Of a stretch of DNA of 53,850 nucleotides, positions 32,963-41,947 are shown in pieces; the first letter of the stretch is position 1; every line of letters begins with the position of its first letter. This DNA comes from Clostridiales bacterium (GTDB lineage Bacteria > Bacillota > Clostridia > Christensenellales > UBA1750). The position numbers and the translations under genes were made by a program. The notes below the pieces were generated by a model. The model saw only the letters and a program-made list of their open reading frames with translations. It was not told the DNA's origin and ran no database searches. The DNA lies in NCBI GenBank assembly GCA_015056005.1, contig SVHB01000006.1, positions 1 through 53,850 on the forward strand. Reading direction: 5' to 3'.

Positions 32963-33979
32963 ATGAGCAACGAGAACAAAACTCAAAAAGGCCTGAATTA
33001 TGCCATACTTGTCGACCTTGAAAACGCGGGCGGCAAGGTGCATACCATGAACACGATTATAGAAAAGGTAAAGATCCGCGGAAATATCCTGCTGGGGAAG
33101 GTGTACGGGTATACCGACGCTTTTTCCTCTCTCAAGGAAGTGCTTTTATCAAACACCTTTCAGGTCGTGCCCTCTATCAAATTCGGGCACAGTCAGAAAA
33201 ACAACCTGGATATCCAGCTGGTAATAGACGCGCTCGATATCGCCTTTAATAACGAGCTTATCGACTGCTTCTGCATCGTTTCGGGCGACAGCGATTATAC
33301 TCCCCTTGTCGGCAAGCTCAAAAGCATGGGCAAATTCGTGCTGGGCATCTCAAGGAGCGAGGTCGCAAGCAAAATGTTTATAAACGCCTGCAACGAATTC
33401 ATATTCCTTGAAAGCATGGCAGACCCGGTTAAGGTAAGGAAAAAGAAGCGCGAGCAGGAGCCCGACGATGCCGCAGGCGGCGATCTTTCAGAGCTCAACG
33501 AGCTTATAATGACCATAATCGAGGACAGCGACGAGGATTTTATCAACGCAAGCTCGCTTAAAAACACCATCGTGCGCTTAAGACCCGATTTTGACGAAAA
33601 GGCCTACGGCGCAAACAGCTTTTCCAAGCTGCTCAACATGGCTGCCGACAGGTTCGGCACCATAAAGGTGGAAACGGCAAACTTTATCGTGACTGTAAGC
33701 GCGGTGGAAAGCAAGCCCGTTCAGTCCCCGCTGCGCCAGATAAATAAGGAAAATTTCGCCGACGTAATAATGGACATCCTTGATAAGCTTAAATCCGAGG
33801 GTTTTTTAAGGGTAAATCCTTCCGTTATCAAGCAGTATGTGACCCTTGAATATCCCGGGTTTGACGAAAAGAAGCTGGGGTTCAGGAAGTTCAGCGATCT
33901 TATAAAGCAGCTTGAGCAAAAGAACCTTGTGACCATCGAAAGCGACGAGCAGCATACCATGCTCGTAAAAAGAAAATAG
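32963..33979 (+). CDS. NYN-domain nuclease-like protein with two LOTUS/OST-HTH domains
   Basis: A 338-residue protein. The N-terminal NYN/PIN-like domain (about 10-150) has the acidic residues of the family: D18 in LVDLENAG, D83 in NNLDIQL, and D109/D111 in SGDSDYTPL, so it may be an RNase. A basic linker (KVRKKKRE, near 157) leads to two winged-helix OST-HTH (LOTUS) domains at about 175-245 and 264-336, which bind RNA in other proteins. The architecture recalls eukaryotic MARF1/limkain b1. Target unknown. The ribosome site is weak. It is followed by glnS after 31 nt, then rel, suggesting a role in RNA or translation stress. Confidence 0.85.
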   Translation: MSNENKTQKGLNYAILVDLENAGGKVHTMNTIIEKVKIRGNILLGKVYGYTDAFSSLKEVLLSNTFQVVPSIKFGHSQKNNLDIQLVIDALDIAFNNELIDCFCIVSGDSDYTPLVGKLKSMGKFVLGISRSEVASKMFINACNEFIFLESMADPVKVRKKKREQEPDDAAGGDLSELNELIMTIIEDSDEDFINASSLKNTIVRLRPDFDEKAYGANSFSKLLNMAADRFGTIKVETANFIVTVSAVESKPVQSPLRQINKENFADVIMDILDKLKSEGFLRVNPSVIKQYVTLEYPGFDEKKLGFRKFSDLIKQLEQKNLVTIESDEQHTMLVKRK

Positions 33980-34010
33980 AAATACGAATTTATATAAAGG
34001 GGATTTTATA

Positions 34011-35723
34011 ATGGAAAAAGATTTCAGCAAGCCTATGAATTTCATAGACGAAATAGTTGCAGAAGAAATTGCTTCCGGCAAATATAGACCAGAGGAGATA
34101 CAGACCCGTTATCCCCCCGAGCCCAACGGCTATATGCACATCGGCCACGCAAAGGCTATATACATCAACTTCTCCATTTCGGGCAAATACGGCGGCAAGT
34201 GCAACCTGCGCTTTGACGATACCAACCCCGCAAAGGAAGAGGAAGAGTTCGTAGACGGCATCATCCATGATATCAACTGGCTGGGCTATAAGCAGGACGC
34301 GGTGTTCTTCGGCTCCGATTATTTTGACAAGACCTATGAACTGGCGATAAAGCTCATCAAGAAGGGCGCAGCATACGTCGATGATCTTGACAAGGATCAG
34401 ATGCGTGAGTACAGAGGTACTCTTACCACCCCCGGCAAGAACAGCCCCTACCGCGACAGGTCCGTTGAGGAAAACCTTGACCTGTTCGAAAGGATGAAGA
34501 ACGGCGAGTTCCCCAACGGCGCAAAGACCCTCAGAGCCAAGATCGATATGGCTTCTCCCAACCTGAACATGCGCGACCCCGCTATTTACAGGATACTGCA
34601 CATGCGCCATCATCATCAGGGCGATAAGTGGTGCATCTATCCCATGTACGACTTTGCGCATCCCATTCAGGACGCTCTTGAGGGCGTTACCCATTCCCTT
34701 TGCTCCAAGGAATACGAGGCGCACAGGCCGCTTTACGATTGGGTAGTCGAGCAGTGCGAGTTTGAGCATAAGCCCAGACAGATCGAGTTTGCAAGGCTCA
34801 ACATAACCAATACCGTTATGAGCAAGCGATATCTCAGAGCTTTGGTAGAGGGCGGTCTGGTATCCGGTTGGGATGATCCCAGAATGCCCACCCTTGCAGG
34901 CCTCAGAAGAAGGGGCTATACTCCTTCCTCCATTCAGGATTTCTTAAAGCGCACCGGCGTTGCCAAGGCAGACTCCGTTGCCGATGCTCAGCTGCTTGAG
35001 CACTGCATAAGGGAAGAGCTCAACGAGGATGCAATGCGCGCGATCGCGGTTACCGAGCCCGTTAAGGTCGTTGTTACCAACTGGGAAGACGGCAAGGTCG
35101 AAGATGTTGAGATGGAAAACCATCCCGCAAAGCCCGAGCTGGGCACAAGGACTCTGCATTTTGGCAAGGAGCTGTATATCGAAAAAGCGGACTTCATGAT
35201 GGATCCTCCCAAGAAGTTCTTCAGGATGTTCCCCGGCGGCGAAGTAAGGCTCAAGGGCGCTTATATCGTAAAATGTCAGGGTGCGGACGTTGACGAAAAC
35301 GGCAATGTGACCTGCATCTACGTGACCTATGATCCCACCAGTAAGTCCGGCATGGAAGGCGCAAACAGGAAGGTCAAGGGAACTCTGCACTGGCTCTCCA
35401 AGGAAGACGCAAAGCAGGCAAAGATCAGGCTTTACGACTATATGCTCAAGGATGAGGAAGAGGTAGAGGAAGAAGCCGAAGACGAGGAATACGTTTCCGA
35501 CCATACCGCAGCTGCCAAGGCATATACCGACAGGTTCAACAAGGATTCCCTGATCGAGATAAACGACGCTCTGGTAGAGCCTTTCCTGGCCGAATGCGAA
35601 GTGGGCGAAAGGTTCCAGTTCATGAGGACCGGCTATTTCATCAAGGACAGCGATTCCACAAATGAGCTTCCCGTGTTCAACCGCATCGTAGGTCTCAAGG
35701 ACAGCTACAAGCCCAAGGCTTAA
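34011..35723 (+). CDS. glnS: Glutaminyl-tRNA synthetase
   Basis: A 570-residue class I synthetase that charges tRNA-Gln with glutamine. The HIGH-type motif is in PNGYMHIGH (about 39-47) and the KMSKS-type motif is VMSKR (269-273). The GlnRS-type N-terminus (YPPEPNGY) separates it from GluRS. A very acidic stretch (about 481-496, mostly Glu and Asp) lies in the anticodon-binding region. Many Gram-positives lack GlnRS and use GatCAB, so this may be an acquired gene. AAAGGGG precedes the ATG. Part of the NYN-glnS-rel cluster. Confidence 0.94.
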   Translation: MEKDFSKPMNFIDEIVAEEIASGKYRPEEIQTRYPPEPNGYMHIGHAKAIYINFSISGKYGGKCNLRFDDTNPAKEEEEFVDGIIHDINWLGYKQDAVFFGSDYFDKTYELAIKLIKKGAAYVDDLDKDQMREYRGTLTTPGKNSPYRDRSVEENLDLFERMKNGEFPNGAKTLRAKIDMASPNLNMRDPAIYRILHMRHHHQGDKWCIYPMYDFAHPIQDALEGVTHSLCSKEYEAHRPLYDWVVEQCEFEHKPRQIEFARLNITNTVMSKRYLRALVEGGLVSGWDDPRMPTLAGLRRRGYTPSSIQDFLKRTGVAKADSVADAQLLEHCIREELNEDAMRAIAVTEPVKVVVTNWEDGKVEDVEMENHPAKPELGTRTLHFGKELYIEKADFMMDPPKKFFRMFPGGEVRLKGAYIVKCQGADVDENGNVTCIYVTYDPTSKSGMEGANRKVKGTLHWLSKEDAKQAKIRLYDYMLKDEEEVEEEAEDEEYVSDHTAAAKAYTDRFNKDSLIEINDALVEPFLAECEVGERFQFMRTGYFIKDSDSTNELPVFNRIVGLKDSYKPKA

Positions 35724-35758
35724 TCAGAATAAAATAAACTACAGAAAGGGTGAGGGCC

Positions 35759-37963
35759 ATGACGAATTTCATAACCGCGACCAGCTCGGATGCGTATTTT
35801 ACGGATAAGCAGGAAAAACTCATCGAGCGTGTGACCAAATACAACCCGGGGGTCGACGCAGACAGGATCCGCAGGGCCTTTGCCTATGCAAAGGAGATGC
35901 ACGGCGACCAAAGGCGCGATTCGGGCGAGCCTTATATCGCGCATCCGCTTGAAGTCGCTGCCATCTTAGCAGATCTTGAGGTCGACGAGCCCACCATAAT
36001 CGCAGCGCTTCTGCACGACTGCGTTGAAGATACAGGATCCACCCTGTCGGATGTTACCGAGCTTTTCGGCGCCGATATCGCAATGCTGGTCGACGGCGTT
36101 ACAAAGCTTGATACAATAGAATTCATAAGCAAGGACGAAGCAAAGGCGGAGTCATTCCGCAAGATGTTCGTTGCCATGGCAAAGGACATGCGAGTGGTCA
36201 TAATAAAGCTTGCCGACCGTCTGCACAATATGCGCACCCTCAAATACAGGGAGGAAGCAAAGCGCAGGAATACAGCAAGGGAGACCATAGACATATATGC
36301 TCCCCTTGCAGACCGATTGGGTATTTATTCGATAAAATGGGAGCTTGAGGATCTTTGCCTTAGGACTCTTGATCCGCAGGGTTTTTATGATCTTGTCGAA
36401 AAGGTCAATATGAAGCGCGCAGAGCGCGAGGAAATGATAGAACATATCTGCTCAAAGCTGAACGAAAAGGTCGAGGAGCTTGGCATCAAGGCTCAGATCG
36501 ACGGCAGACCCAAGCATTTTTACTCCATCTATAAAAAGATGAAGAAGCATTCGTTTGAGCAGATATACGACCTTATTGCGGTCAGAGTGATCGTGCCCGA
36601 GGTAAGGGACTGCTACGACGTGCTTGGTATAGTCCATCAGGTCTGGAAGCCTATCGCGGGAAGGTTCAAGGATTATATCTCCGTTCCCAAGCCCAATTTC
36701 TATCAGTCGCTGCATACAACCGTGCTTGGCGATAACGGCATGCCCTTTGAGGTGCAGATACGTACCTTTGAGATGCACAGGGTCGCCGAATACGGCGTTG
36801 CCGCGCACTGGAAATATAAGGAGGGCGCGGGCTACAAAGCCACGGCGTTTGACGAAAAGCTTTCGTGGATGCGCCAGATGAACGATCTGCAAAGCGAGAT
36901 GCGCGACCCCAGAGAGTTTATCGATACCCTCAAAAACGACGTTTTTACCGATGAGGTGTTCGTATTTACCCCCAAGGGAGATGTTGTCGATCTGCCCAGC
37001 GGGTCAACTCCCATCGATTTTGCCTACCGCATCCATTCCGCCGTAGGTCATAAATGCATCGGCGCAAAGGTGAACCAGAGGATAGTGACCTTGGATACCC
37101 CTTTGCAGACCGGCGACATCGTTCAGGTCATCACTTCGCCCACAGCAAAAGGTCCTTCCATGGACTGGCTGAAGATAGTCAAGACCAGTCAGGCAAAGGC
37201 TAAGATACGCCAGTGGCAGAAGAGCCAGATGAAGGGCGAGAACATCGAGCGCGGCAAGAGCGCCCTTGAAGCCGAAAGCCAGAAGCAGGGCTATCAGCTC
37301 TCAAAGATAATGAACGCTCAGGTCATGGAAGAGATCATGCGCAAGTACAGCTTCCATGAAGAGGACGATCTTTACGCCTCCATCGGCTTTGGCGGCGTTT
37401 CGGCGATAAACGTAGTAACAAGGCTGGCAAACGAGTACAAGCGTGCGGAAAAAGCCGCTACGATCGATAACATTTCCTCGATACCGACTGCGGCACCCTC
37501 GATGAGCGGCAAGAGCATCGACGGCGTTTTCGTAAAAGGCGAGTCGGGTATGCTCGTCAGGTTCGCAAAATGCTGCCATCCCGTCCGTGGTGACGCGATA
37601 GTGGGTTATATCACAAGGGGAAGGGGCGTTTCCGTTCACAGAAAGGACTGCACCAACCTTATGAATGCGGCAATGGAGGGCGCAAGGCTGGTCGAGGTCT
37701 CGTGGGACTACGGCGCGGCGCAGACCTTCAACGCGGATATACAGATCGTAGCCTACGACCGCCCGGGAATGCTTGCAAACCTCACAACCATGATAACCAC
37801 CATGGAAGTGCCCATGCTTGCAATTTCCGCAAGAACGCAGAAGAACCGCACCGCGATAATCCTAATGACTCTGGAAATAAAGAACACCGATCAGCTTGAG
37901 AGGGTAATAAAGCAGTTCCAGAAAAGCGCCGATGTTATCGAAGTGTTCAGAACCTCGGCGTGA
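35759..37963 (+). CDS. rel: Bifunctional (p)ppGpp synthetase/hydrolase (Rel)
   Basis: A 734-residue RelA/SpoT homologue that makes and degrades (p)ppGpp for the stringent response. The hydrolase HD domain is intact (H62, HD at 86-87, ED at 90-91), so it is not a RelA-only type. The synthetase domain has RFKDYIS and NFYQSLHTTV. TGS (about 390-460) and a C-terminal ACT domain follow. The ATG at 35759 is used because AAAGGG lies 8 nt upstream; an in-frame GTG three codons earlier overlaps this site. It follows glnS, with a terminator after it. Confidence 0.96.
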   Translation: MTNFITATSSDAYFTDKQEKLIERVTKYNPGVDADRIRRAFAYAKEMHGDQRRDSGEPYIAHPLEVAAILADLEVDEPTIIAALLHDCVEDTGSTLSDVTELFGADIAMLVDGVTKLDTIEFISKDEAKAESFRKMFVAMAKDMRVVIIKLADRLHNMRTLKYREEAKRRNTARETIDIYAPLADRLGIYSIKWELEDLCLRTLDPQGFYDLVEKVNMKRAEREEMIEHICSKLNEKVEELGIKAQIDGRPKHFYSIYKKMKKHSFEQIYDLIAVRVIVPEVRDCYDVLGIVHQVWKPIAGRFKDYISVPKPNFYQSLHTTVLGDNGMPFEVQIRTFEMHRVAEYGVAAHWKYKEGAGYKATAFDEKLSWMRQMNDLQSEMRDPREFIDTLKNDVFTDEVFVFTPKGDVVDLPSGSTPIDFAYRIHSAVGHKCIGAKVNQRIVTLDTPLQTGDIVQVITSPTAKGPSMDWLKIVKTSQAKAKIRQWQKSQMKGENIERGKSALEAESQKQGYQLSKIMNAQVMEEIMRKYSFHEEDDLYASIGFGGVSAINVVTRLANEYKRAEKAATIDNISSIPTAAPSMSGKSIDGVFVKGESGMLVRFAKCCHPVRGDAIVGYITRGRGVSVHRKDCTNLMNAAMEGARLVEVSWDYGAAQTFNADIQIVAYDRPGMLANLTTMITTMEVPMLAISARTQKNRTAIILMTLEIKNTDQLERVIKQFQKSADVIEVFRTSA

Positions 37964-37983
37964 TAAAAGTTACGTATAAAAAA

Positions 37984-38018
37984 AGAAAGCAGAGCCAAAA
38001 AAGCTCTGCTTTCTTTTT
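37984..38018 (+). terminator. Terminator of rel
   Basis: A 12-bp stem (37984-37995 with 38003-38014), 7-nt loop and T tail. Confidence 0.85.
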
Positions 38019-38080
38019 GATGCTTATAAAGACAAACCGAATCTTTTGGCAAAACGGTCATTAAAAACGTCAGAAGAATG

Positions 38081-38117
38081 AAAAAAATGCGGCATCTGCA
38101 ATAGAGCGGATGCCGCA
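38081..38117 (-). terminator. Terminator of the first MATE gene
   Basis: A stem of 9 bp (38088-38096 with 38109-38117), extendable through an inner GC pair, followed on the minus strand by seven T (38081-38087). Just downstream of the stop at 38128. Confidence 0.8.
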
Positions 38118-38127
38118 ATATCGGTAT

Positions 38128-39501
38128 CTATACAGCTGTCGGCAAAGGTTCGTCGTGCTTGGGGAATTTGCGCACGAAGAATCGGTAGCAGATAAAATGT
38201 ATAAGCCCTGTCATAGCCCAGCTGATGGGGTATGAGATGTAAAGTATGTGCAGCGTCGGGTTTGCGGCAAACACGGTGAGCACCCAGAGCACTCTGAAGG
38301 CGCATACGCCTGCAAGGGATACGAACATGGGGACGACCGAGCAGCCGATGCCCCTGAGCTGTCCTACCATTACGTCCATTACGCCGCAGATGAAATAGGG
38401 AGCGCAAAGGTAGCCCATTCTGAAAACGCCGTATTTGATGACCTCGGGGTCGGTGTTGTAAAGGCTGACGAGTGGCTCTGCGCACAGATAGAAGGTCATG
38501 CCCATCACTATGCCGATGATGGATACGAGCATCATGCTGATCCAGAGCACCTTGCGCATCCTGCCGTACTGCTTTGCGCCGCGGTTCTGGCTTGCAAAGG
38601 TGATGTCCGCCTGATAGATGGCGTTCATGCCGGTGTAAACGAAGCCTTCGAGGTTGCCGGCAGCTGCGTTGCCCGCCATAACGATGGAGCCGAAGGAGTT
38701 TACGGAAGACTGGATAAGCACGTTGGAGATAGCGAAAAGGGAGCTCTGAAGACCTGCGGGAAGACCCATTTTGAGGATCTCGAGCATGGGCTCTTTGTGT
38801 ATCCTGAGCCTTTTGAAATCGAGTCTGACCGAGCCGCCGGATACGCAAAGGCATCTGATGACAAGGATCATGGAGATCACCTGAGAGGCTACGGTTGCGA
38901 TGGCAACGCCCTCAACGCTCATATTGAGGACGATGACGCAGAACAGGTTTAACAGAACATTGCAGATACCTGCGATGGTGAGGAAGTACAAAGGACGCTT
39001 GGTATCGCCGACTGCCCTGAGAATCGCAGCGCCGAAATTGTAGACCATATTTGCGGGCATGCCGGAAAACAGGATGTGCATGTAAAGCGAAGCGCCGTCG
39101 ATAACATCATCGGGGGTGCCCATGAGCCTGAGCAGAGGTCTGCAGGCGATGTTGCCCAGTATGGCGAGAAAAACACCCGCAACCAAGGAAACTGTGATGG
39201 AGGTGTGGACAGCTTTGCTGAGCTCCTTTAAGTCGCCCGCGCCGTATGCCCTTGAAACGCATACGCTGGCGCCAACGGAAATGCCCATGAAAAAGTTTAC
39301 CATAAGGCCGGTCAGGGAGCCGGTCGCGCCGACTGCTGCCAGCGCTTCAGAGCCTGCGAAGCGGCCTACGACGATAAGGTCTGCGGCATTGTACAAAAGC
39401 TGGAGTATGCCGGTGACCATGAGGGGGAAAGCGAACACCAGCATCTTTTTTATGAGCGAGCCGGTGTAAAGCTCCATTTCGTATTTGTTGCTGTTTGCCA
39501 T
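38128..39501 (-). CDS. MATE-family multidrug/metabolite efflux transporter (1)
   Basis: A 457-residue membrane protein with about 12 helices in two six-helix halves. MATE proteins export drugs or metabolites in exchange for Na+ or H+. The N-terminal segment FAFPLMVTGILQLLYNAAD and VVGRFAGSEALAAVGA match the DinF/NorM-like family in Clostridia. Substrate unknown. The nearest good ribosome site (AAGGA, 39528-39532) is 26 nt before the ATG, with a 15-nt hairpin between them. A second, diverged MATE gene lies upstream on the same strand but with its own promoter and terminator. Confidence 0.92.
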   Translation of the reverse strand: MANSNKYEMELYTGSLIKKMLVFAFPLMVTGILQLLYNAADLIVVGRFAGSEALAAVGATGSLTGLMVNFFMGISVGASVCVSRAYGAGDLKELSKAVHTSITVSLVAGVFLAILGNIACRPLLRLMGTPDDVIDGASLYMHILFSGMPANMVYNFGAAILRAVGDTKRPLYFLTIAGICNVLLNLFCVIVLNMSVEGVAIATVASQVISMILVIRCLCVSGGSVRLDFKRLRIHKEPMLEILKMGLPAGLQSSLFAISNVLIQSSVNSFGSIVMAGNAAAGNLEGFVYTGMNAIYQADITFASQNRGAKQYGRMRKVLWISMMLVSIIGIVMGMTFYLCAEPLVSLYNTDPEVIKYGVFRMGYLCAPYFICGVMDVMVGQLRGIGCSVVPMFVSLAGVCAFRVLWVLTVFAANPTLHILYISYPISWAMTGLIHFICYRFFVRKFPKHDEPLPTAV

Positions 39502-39510
39502 TTTTGTCTC

Positions 39511-39532
39511 GGCGTTTTTTACGCCATTCCTT
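39511..39532 (-). promoter_or_regulatory. Ribosome site separated from the MATE start by a hairpin
   Basis: On the minus strand AAGGA (39528-39532) is followed by a stem GGCGT (39521-39525) and ACGCC (39511-39515) with AAAAA loop, and then the ATG at 39501. Folding would shorten the 26-nt gap to about 11 nt. Confidence 0.4.
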
Positions 39533-39557
39533 TCTGTTTGAGCGCTGATTACGCGAT

Positions 39558-39587
39558 AAAAATTGCCCGCAATCGTCTCACGGGCAA
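39558..39587 (-). terminator. Terminator downstream of the second MATE gene
   Basis: Stem TTGCCCG (39563-39569) with CGGGCAA (39581-39587); TTTTT follows on the minus strand and TTTTTT on the plus strand. Confidence 0.65.
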
Positions 39588-39668
39588 CTTTTTTATATAT
39601 TCTTTAACGATAAAGATATTCCTGCAAAACAATGCGGTTTTTTGCAAACACCGCAATATTTTGTCATT

Positions 39669-41024
39669 TTACGCTCTGGTAAGGTCCTTGATCCATTTGC
39701 CGGAGAAGAGGCGGAAGGTGAGCCAGATGGATTTTACGAATTCATCGGCTCTCAGGCAGATGTATACAAGACCTGCGGGCCAGTGGAACACAAGGCCTGC
39801 AAGCGCGCCAAGGGGTATGGACAAAAGCCACAAAAAGCCTGCATCGGCTGCGATAAGGAACTTGGTGTCGCCGCCGCCGCGAAGAACGCCCTTGGAAAGC
39901 AGACCGCCTACGGTCTGGAACATGAGCATGCAGCTGATGGAGTTGATGATCTGCACCGCATAGGTGTAGGTCAGATCGCTTACGTTGTACAGGCTGAGCA
40001 CGGGGGTTTTGAGTATCTGTACGACGACCGCGCCCACAAGACCTACGCCGAAGGAGAGCAGGAGCAGAGTTTTGCCCTGGCTCATTGCCTTGTCCCTGTG
40101 ACCTGCGCCTACGGCATGACCGGTGAGTATGCTGCCGCCCTGAGAGAAGCCCTGATTGAATACGGTGCACATTTGCATGATGACGCTTGCCATGGAGTTC
40201 GCCGCGACCATCTCTGCGCCCATGTGACCCATTATTATGGAAAGCGCGGTGTTGCCGCCCGCCAAAAGCGCGTCGCTGCCCAGAACGGCAAGGCCGCCGT
40301 TGAGGTAGCGTTTGAAAATGCCCTTATCCCAGAAAGTAAGATATCTGGGCTTGTAATTAAGATCCTTTTCAACAAAGAAGATGATTATGAAAGCGCAGAC
40401 AGCTTCAAAAAGCCTTGCGATAACGGTTGCTATTGCAGCGCCCCTTACGCCAAGCGCGGGGAAGCCGAACTTACCGAAGATAAGGATGTAGTTAAAGCAC
40501 AAATTGATGAGGAACGCTGTGGTCATTACTACAAGGGGAACCCTTACATTGCCGATCGCCCTGAGCGCGGAGAAGGTGTTCTGCTGCCATGCAAATGCAA
40601 GGAACATGATGGAGAGGATCCTGAGATATTCGGCACCGGCTTCGATGACCGCCGCTTCTTTGGTGAAGATGGAGAGTATCTGGCGGGGGAAGCAGGCTGC
40701 AAGGATGGTGAAGATAAGACCCATAAGCAGCGCTATGCGCTGTTCCTGAGCAAGGCAGCGGTTGATGGATTCGGTATCCTTTTTTCCCCAGAACTGGCTC
40801 ATGAGCACCATGTAGCCGCCGCAAAGGCCGAAGTTCAGGATCATGAAGAAGGAGAAAAACTGGTTTGCAAGCGCGGCAGCCGATATCGCTATTTCGCCAA
40901 GCGATCCGAGCATGATGTTGTCCAGCATGTTGACAGCCATCGACACAAGACCCTGCAGGGTGACCGGGACGGCTATACCCAGAAGGTCTCGGTAAAACTG
41001 TCTGTCTTTTGTGATAAGATTCAT
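39669..41024 (-). CDS. MATE-family efflux transporter (2)
   Basis: A 451-residue, 12-helix transporter of the MATE family, only distantly similar to its neighbour. The start region (DLLGIAVPVTLQGL, NMLDNIMLGSLGE) is typical. The ATG at 41024 is chosen since AAGGAG lies 8 nt upstream; a TTG two codons earlier is too close. Substrate unknown. It has its own promoter (41058-41086) and is divergent from the two-component operon. Confidence 0.92.
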   Translation of the reverse strand: MNLITKDRQFYRDLLGIAVPVTLQGLVSMAVNMLDNIMLGSLGEIAISAAALANQFFSFFMILNFGLCGGYMVLMSQFWGKKDTESINRCLAQEQRIALLMGLIFTILAACFPRQILSIFTKEAAVIEAGAEYLRILSIMFLAFAWQQNTFSALRAIGNVRVPLVVMTTAFLINLCFNYILIFGKFGFPALGVRGAAIATVIARLFEAVCAFIIIFFVEKDLNYKPRYLTFWDKGIFKRYLNGGLAVLGSDALLAGGNTALSIIMGHMGAEMVAANSMASVIMQMCTVFNQGFSQGGSILTGHAVGAGHRDKAMSQGKTLLLLSFGVGLVGAVVVQILKTPVLSLYNVSDLTYTYAVQIINSISCMLMFQTVGGLLSKGVLRGGGDTKFLIAADAGFLWLLSIPLGALAGLVFHWPAGLVYICLRADEFVKSIWLTFRLFSGKWIKDLTRA

Positions 41025-41057
41025 TTGCAAAACTCCTTATTTATTCACAATATTTTA

Positions 41058-41086
41058 ATTATATAACAATTTTTTTCTTTGTGCAA
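41058..41086 (-). promoter_or_regulatory. Promoter of the second MATE gene
   Basis: Minus-strand TTGCAC (41081-41086), 17-nt spacer, TATAAT (41058-41063). Confidence 0.6.
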
Positions 41087-41133
41087 TTGTTGAATGTATA
41101 AAATATCGGTTTGCTAATTATTGTGTGTTTTCA

Positions 41134-41162
41134 TTGACGGATTTATTTTTGACATATATAAT
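41134..41162 (+). promoter_or_regulatory. Promoter of the two-component / GerMN operon
   Basis: TTGACG (41134-41139), 17-nt spacer, TATAAT (41157-41162), about 38 nt before the GTG start. Confidence 0.7.
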
Positions 41163-41199
41163 AAAGTAAAAGGAGTATGCGTGAAAAGGAGTTTATAAA

Positions 41200-41901
41200 G
41201 TGGCTACCAGAATTTTGATAGTTGATGACGAGCCCAACATCGTTAAAGGACTTAAATACAGCCTTGAAAAAGACGGCTACCAGACCCAAAGCGCGTACGA
41301 TGGGCAGGAAGCCCTCGATTTGTTCGCGCAGGGCGGATTTGATCTTATCCTGCTTGATGTCATGCTGCCCAAAGTAGACGGCATAGAGGTCTGTCAGCGC
41401 ATAAGAGAGACCAGCGAGGTTCCGATCATAATGCTCACCGCAAAGGGCGAGGATATGGACAAAATCCTGGGCCTTGAATACGGCGCGGACGATTATATGA
41501 CAAAGCCTTTCAATATCCTTGAGGTAAAGGCAAGGATCAAGACCATACTCAGGCGCGTGCAGAGCCATGAGGCTGCCCCCGAGTCCGTTCAGCAAGCAAA
41601 GGTCATAGTTGCGGGCGAGCTCACCTGCGATCTGGACAAGCGTATGGTCTGGGCATACGGCAAGCCCATTTCGCTTACCGCCAAGGAATTTGACCTTCTG
41701 CAGCTTTTTGTTACCCATAAGGGCAAGGTCTTCGGGCGCGAGGAGCTGCTGGAGCTTTTGTGGAAGACGGACTTTTCCGGCGACGCCCGCACGGTGGATG
41801 TGCATATCCGCCGATTGAGGGAAAAGATCGAGCGCAACCCTGCCCAGCCGGAGTTCATCTGCACAAGCTGGGGGGTAGGTTACTATTTCGCAGATAAATA
41901 G
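41200..41901 (+). CDS. Response regulator, OmpR/PhoB family
   Basis: A 233-residue transcription regulator. The receiver domain has D9/D10, the phospho-acceptor D53 in LLDVMLP, T80 and K102. The C-terminal winged helix (about 135-233) shows EFDLLQLF and VDVHIRRLREK. It starts with GTG, with AAGGAG 8 nt upstream. Close in style to WalR/MtrA/YycF regulators of the cell envelope. The kinase gene follows directly. Confidence 0.93.
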   Translation: MATRILIVDDEPNIVKGLKYSLEKDGYQTQSAYDGQEALDLFAQGGFDLILLDVMLPKVDGIEVCQRIRETSEVPIIMLTAKGEDMDKILGLEYGADDYMTKPFNILEVKARIKTILRRVQSHEAAPESVQQAKVIVAGELTCDLDKRMVWAYGKPISLTAKEFDLLQLFVTHKGKVFGREELLELLWKTDFSGDARTVDVHIRRLREKIERNPAQPEFICTSWGVGYYFADK

Positions 41902-41947
41902 GCCGTTTTTTTCGATCCGCTGGAAGATCGTACTCATATATCTTGCC

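Noticed and set aside
39642-41066. Open frame of 474 codons opposite the second MATE gene
   Set aside because: Antisense image of a membrane protein gene; no start signal.
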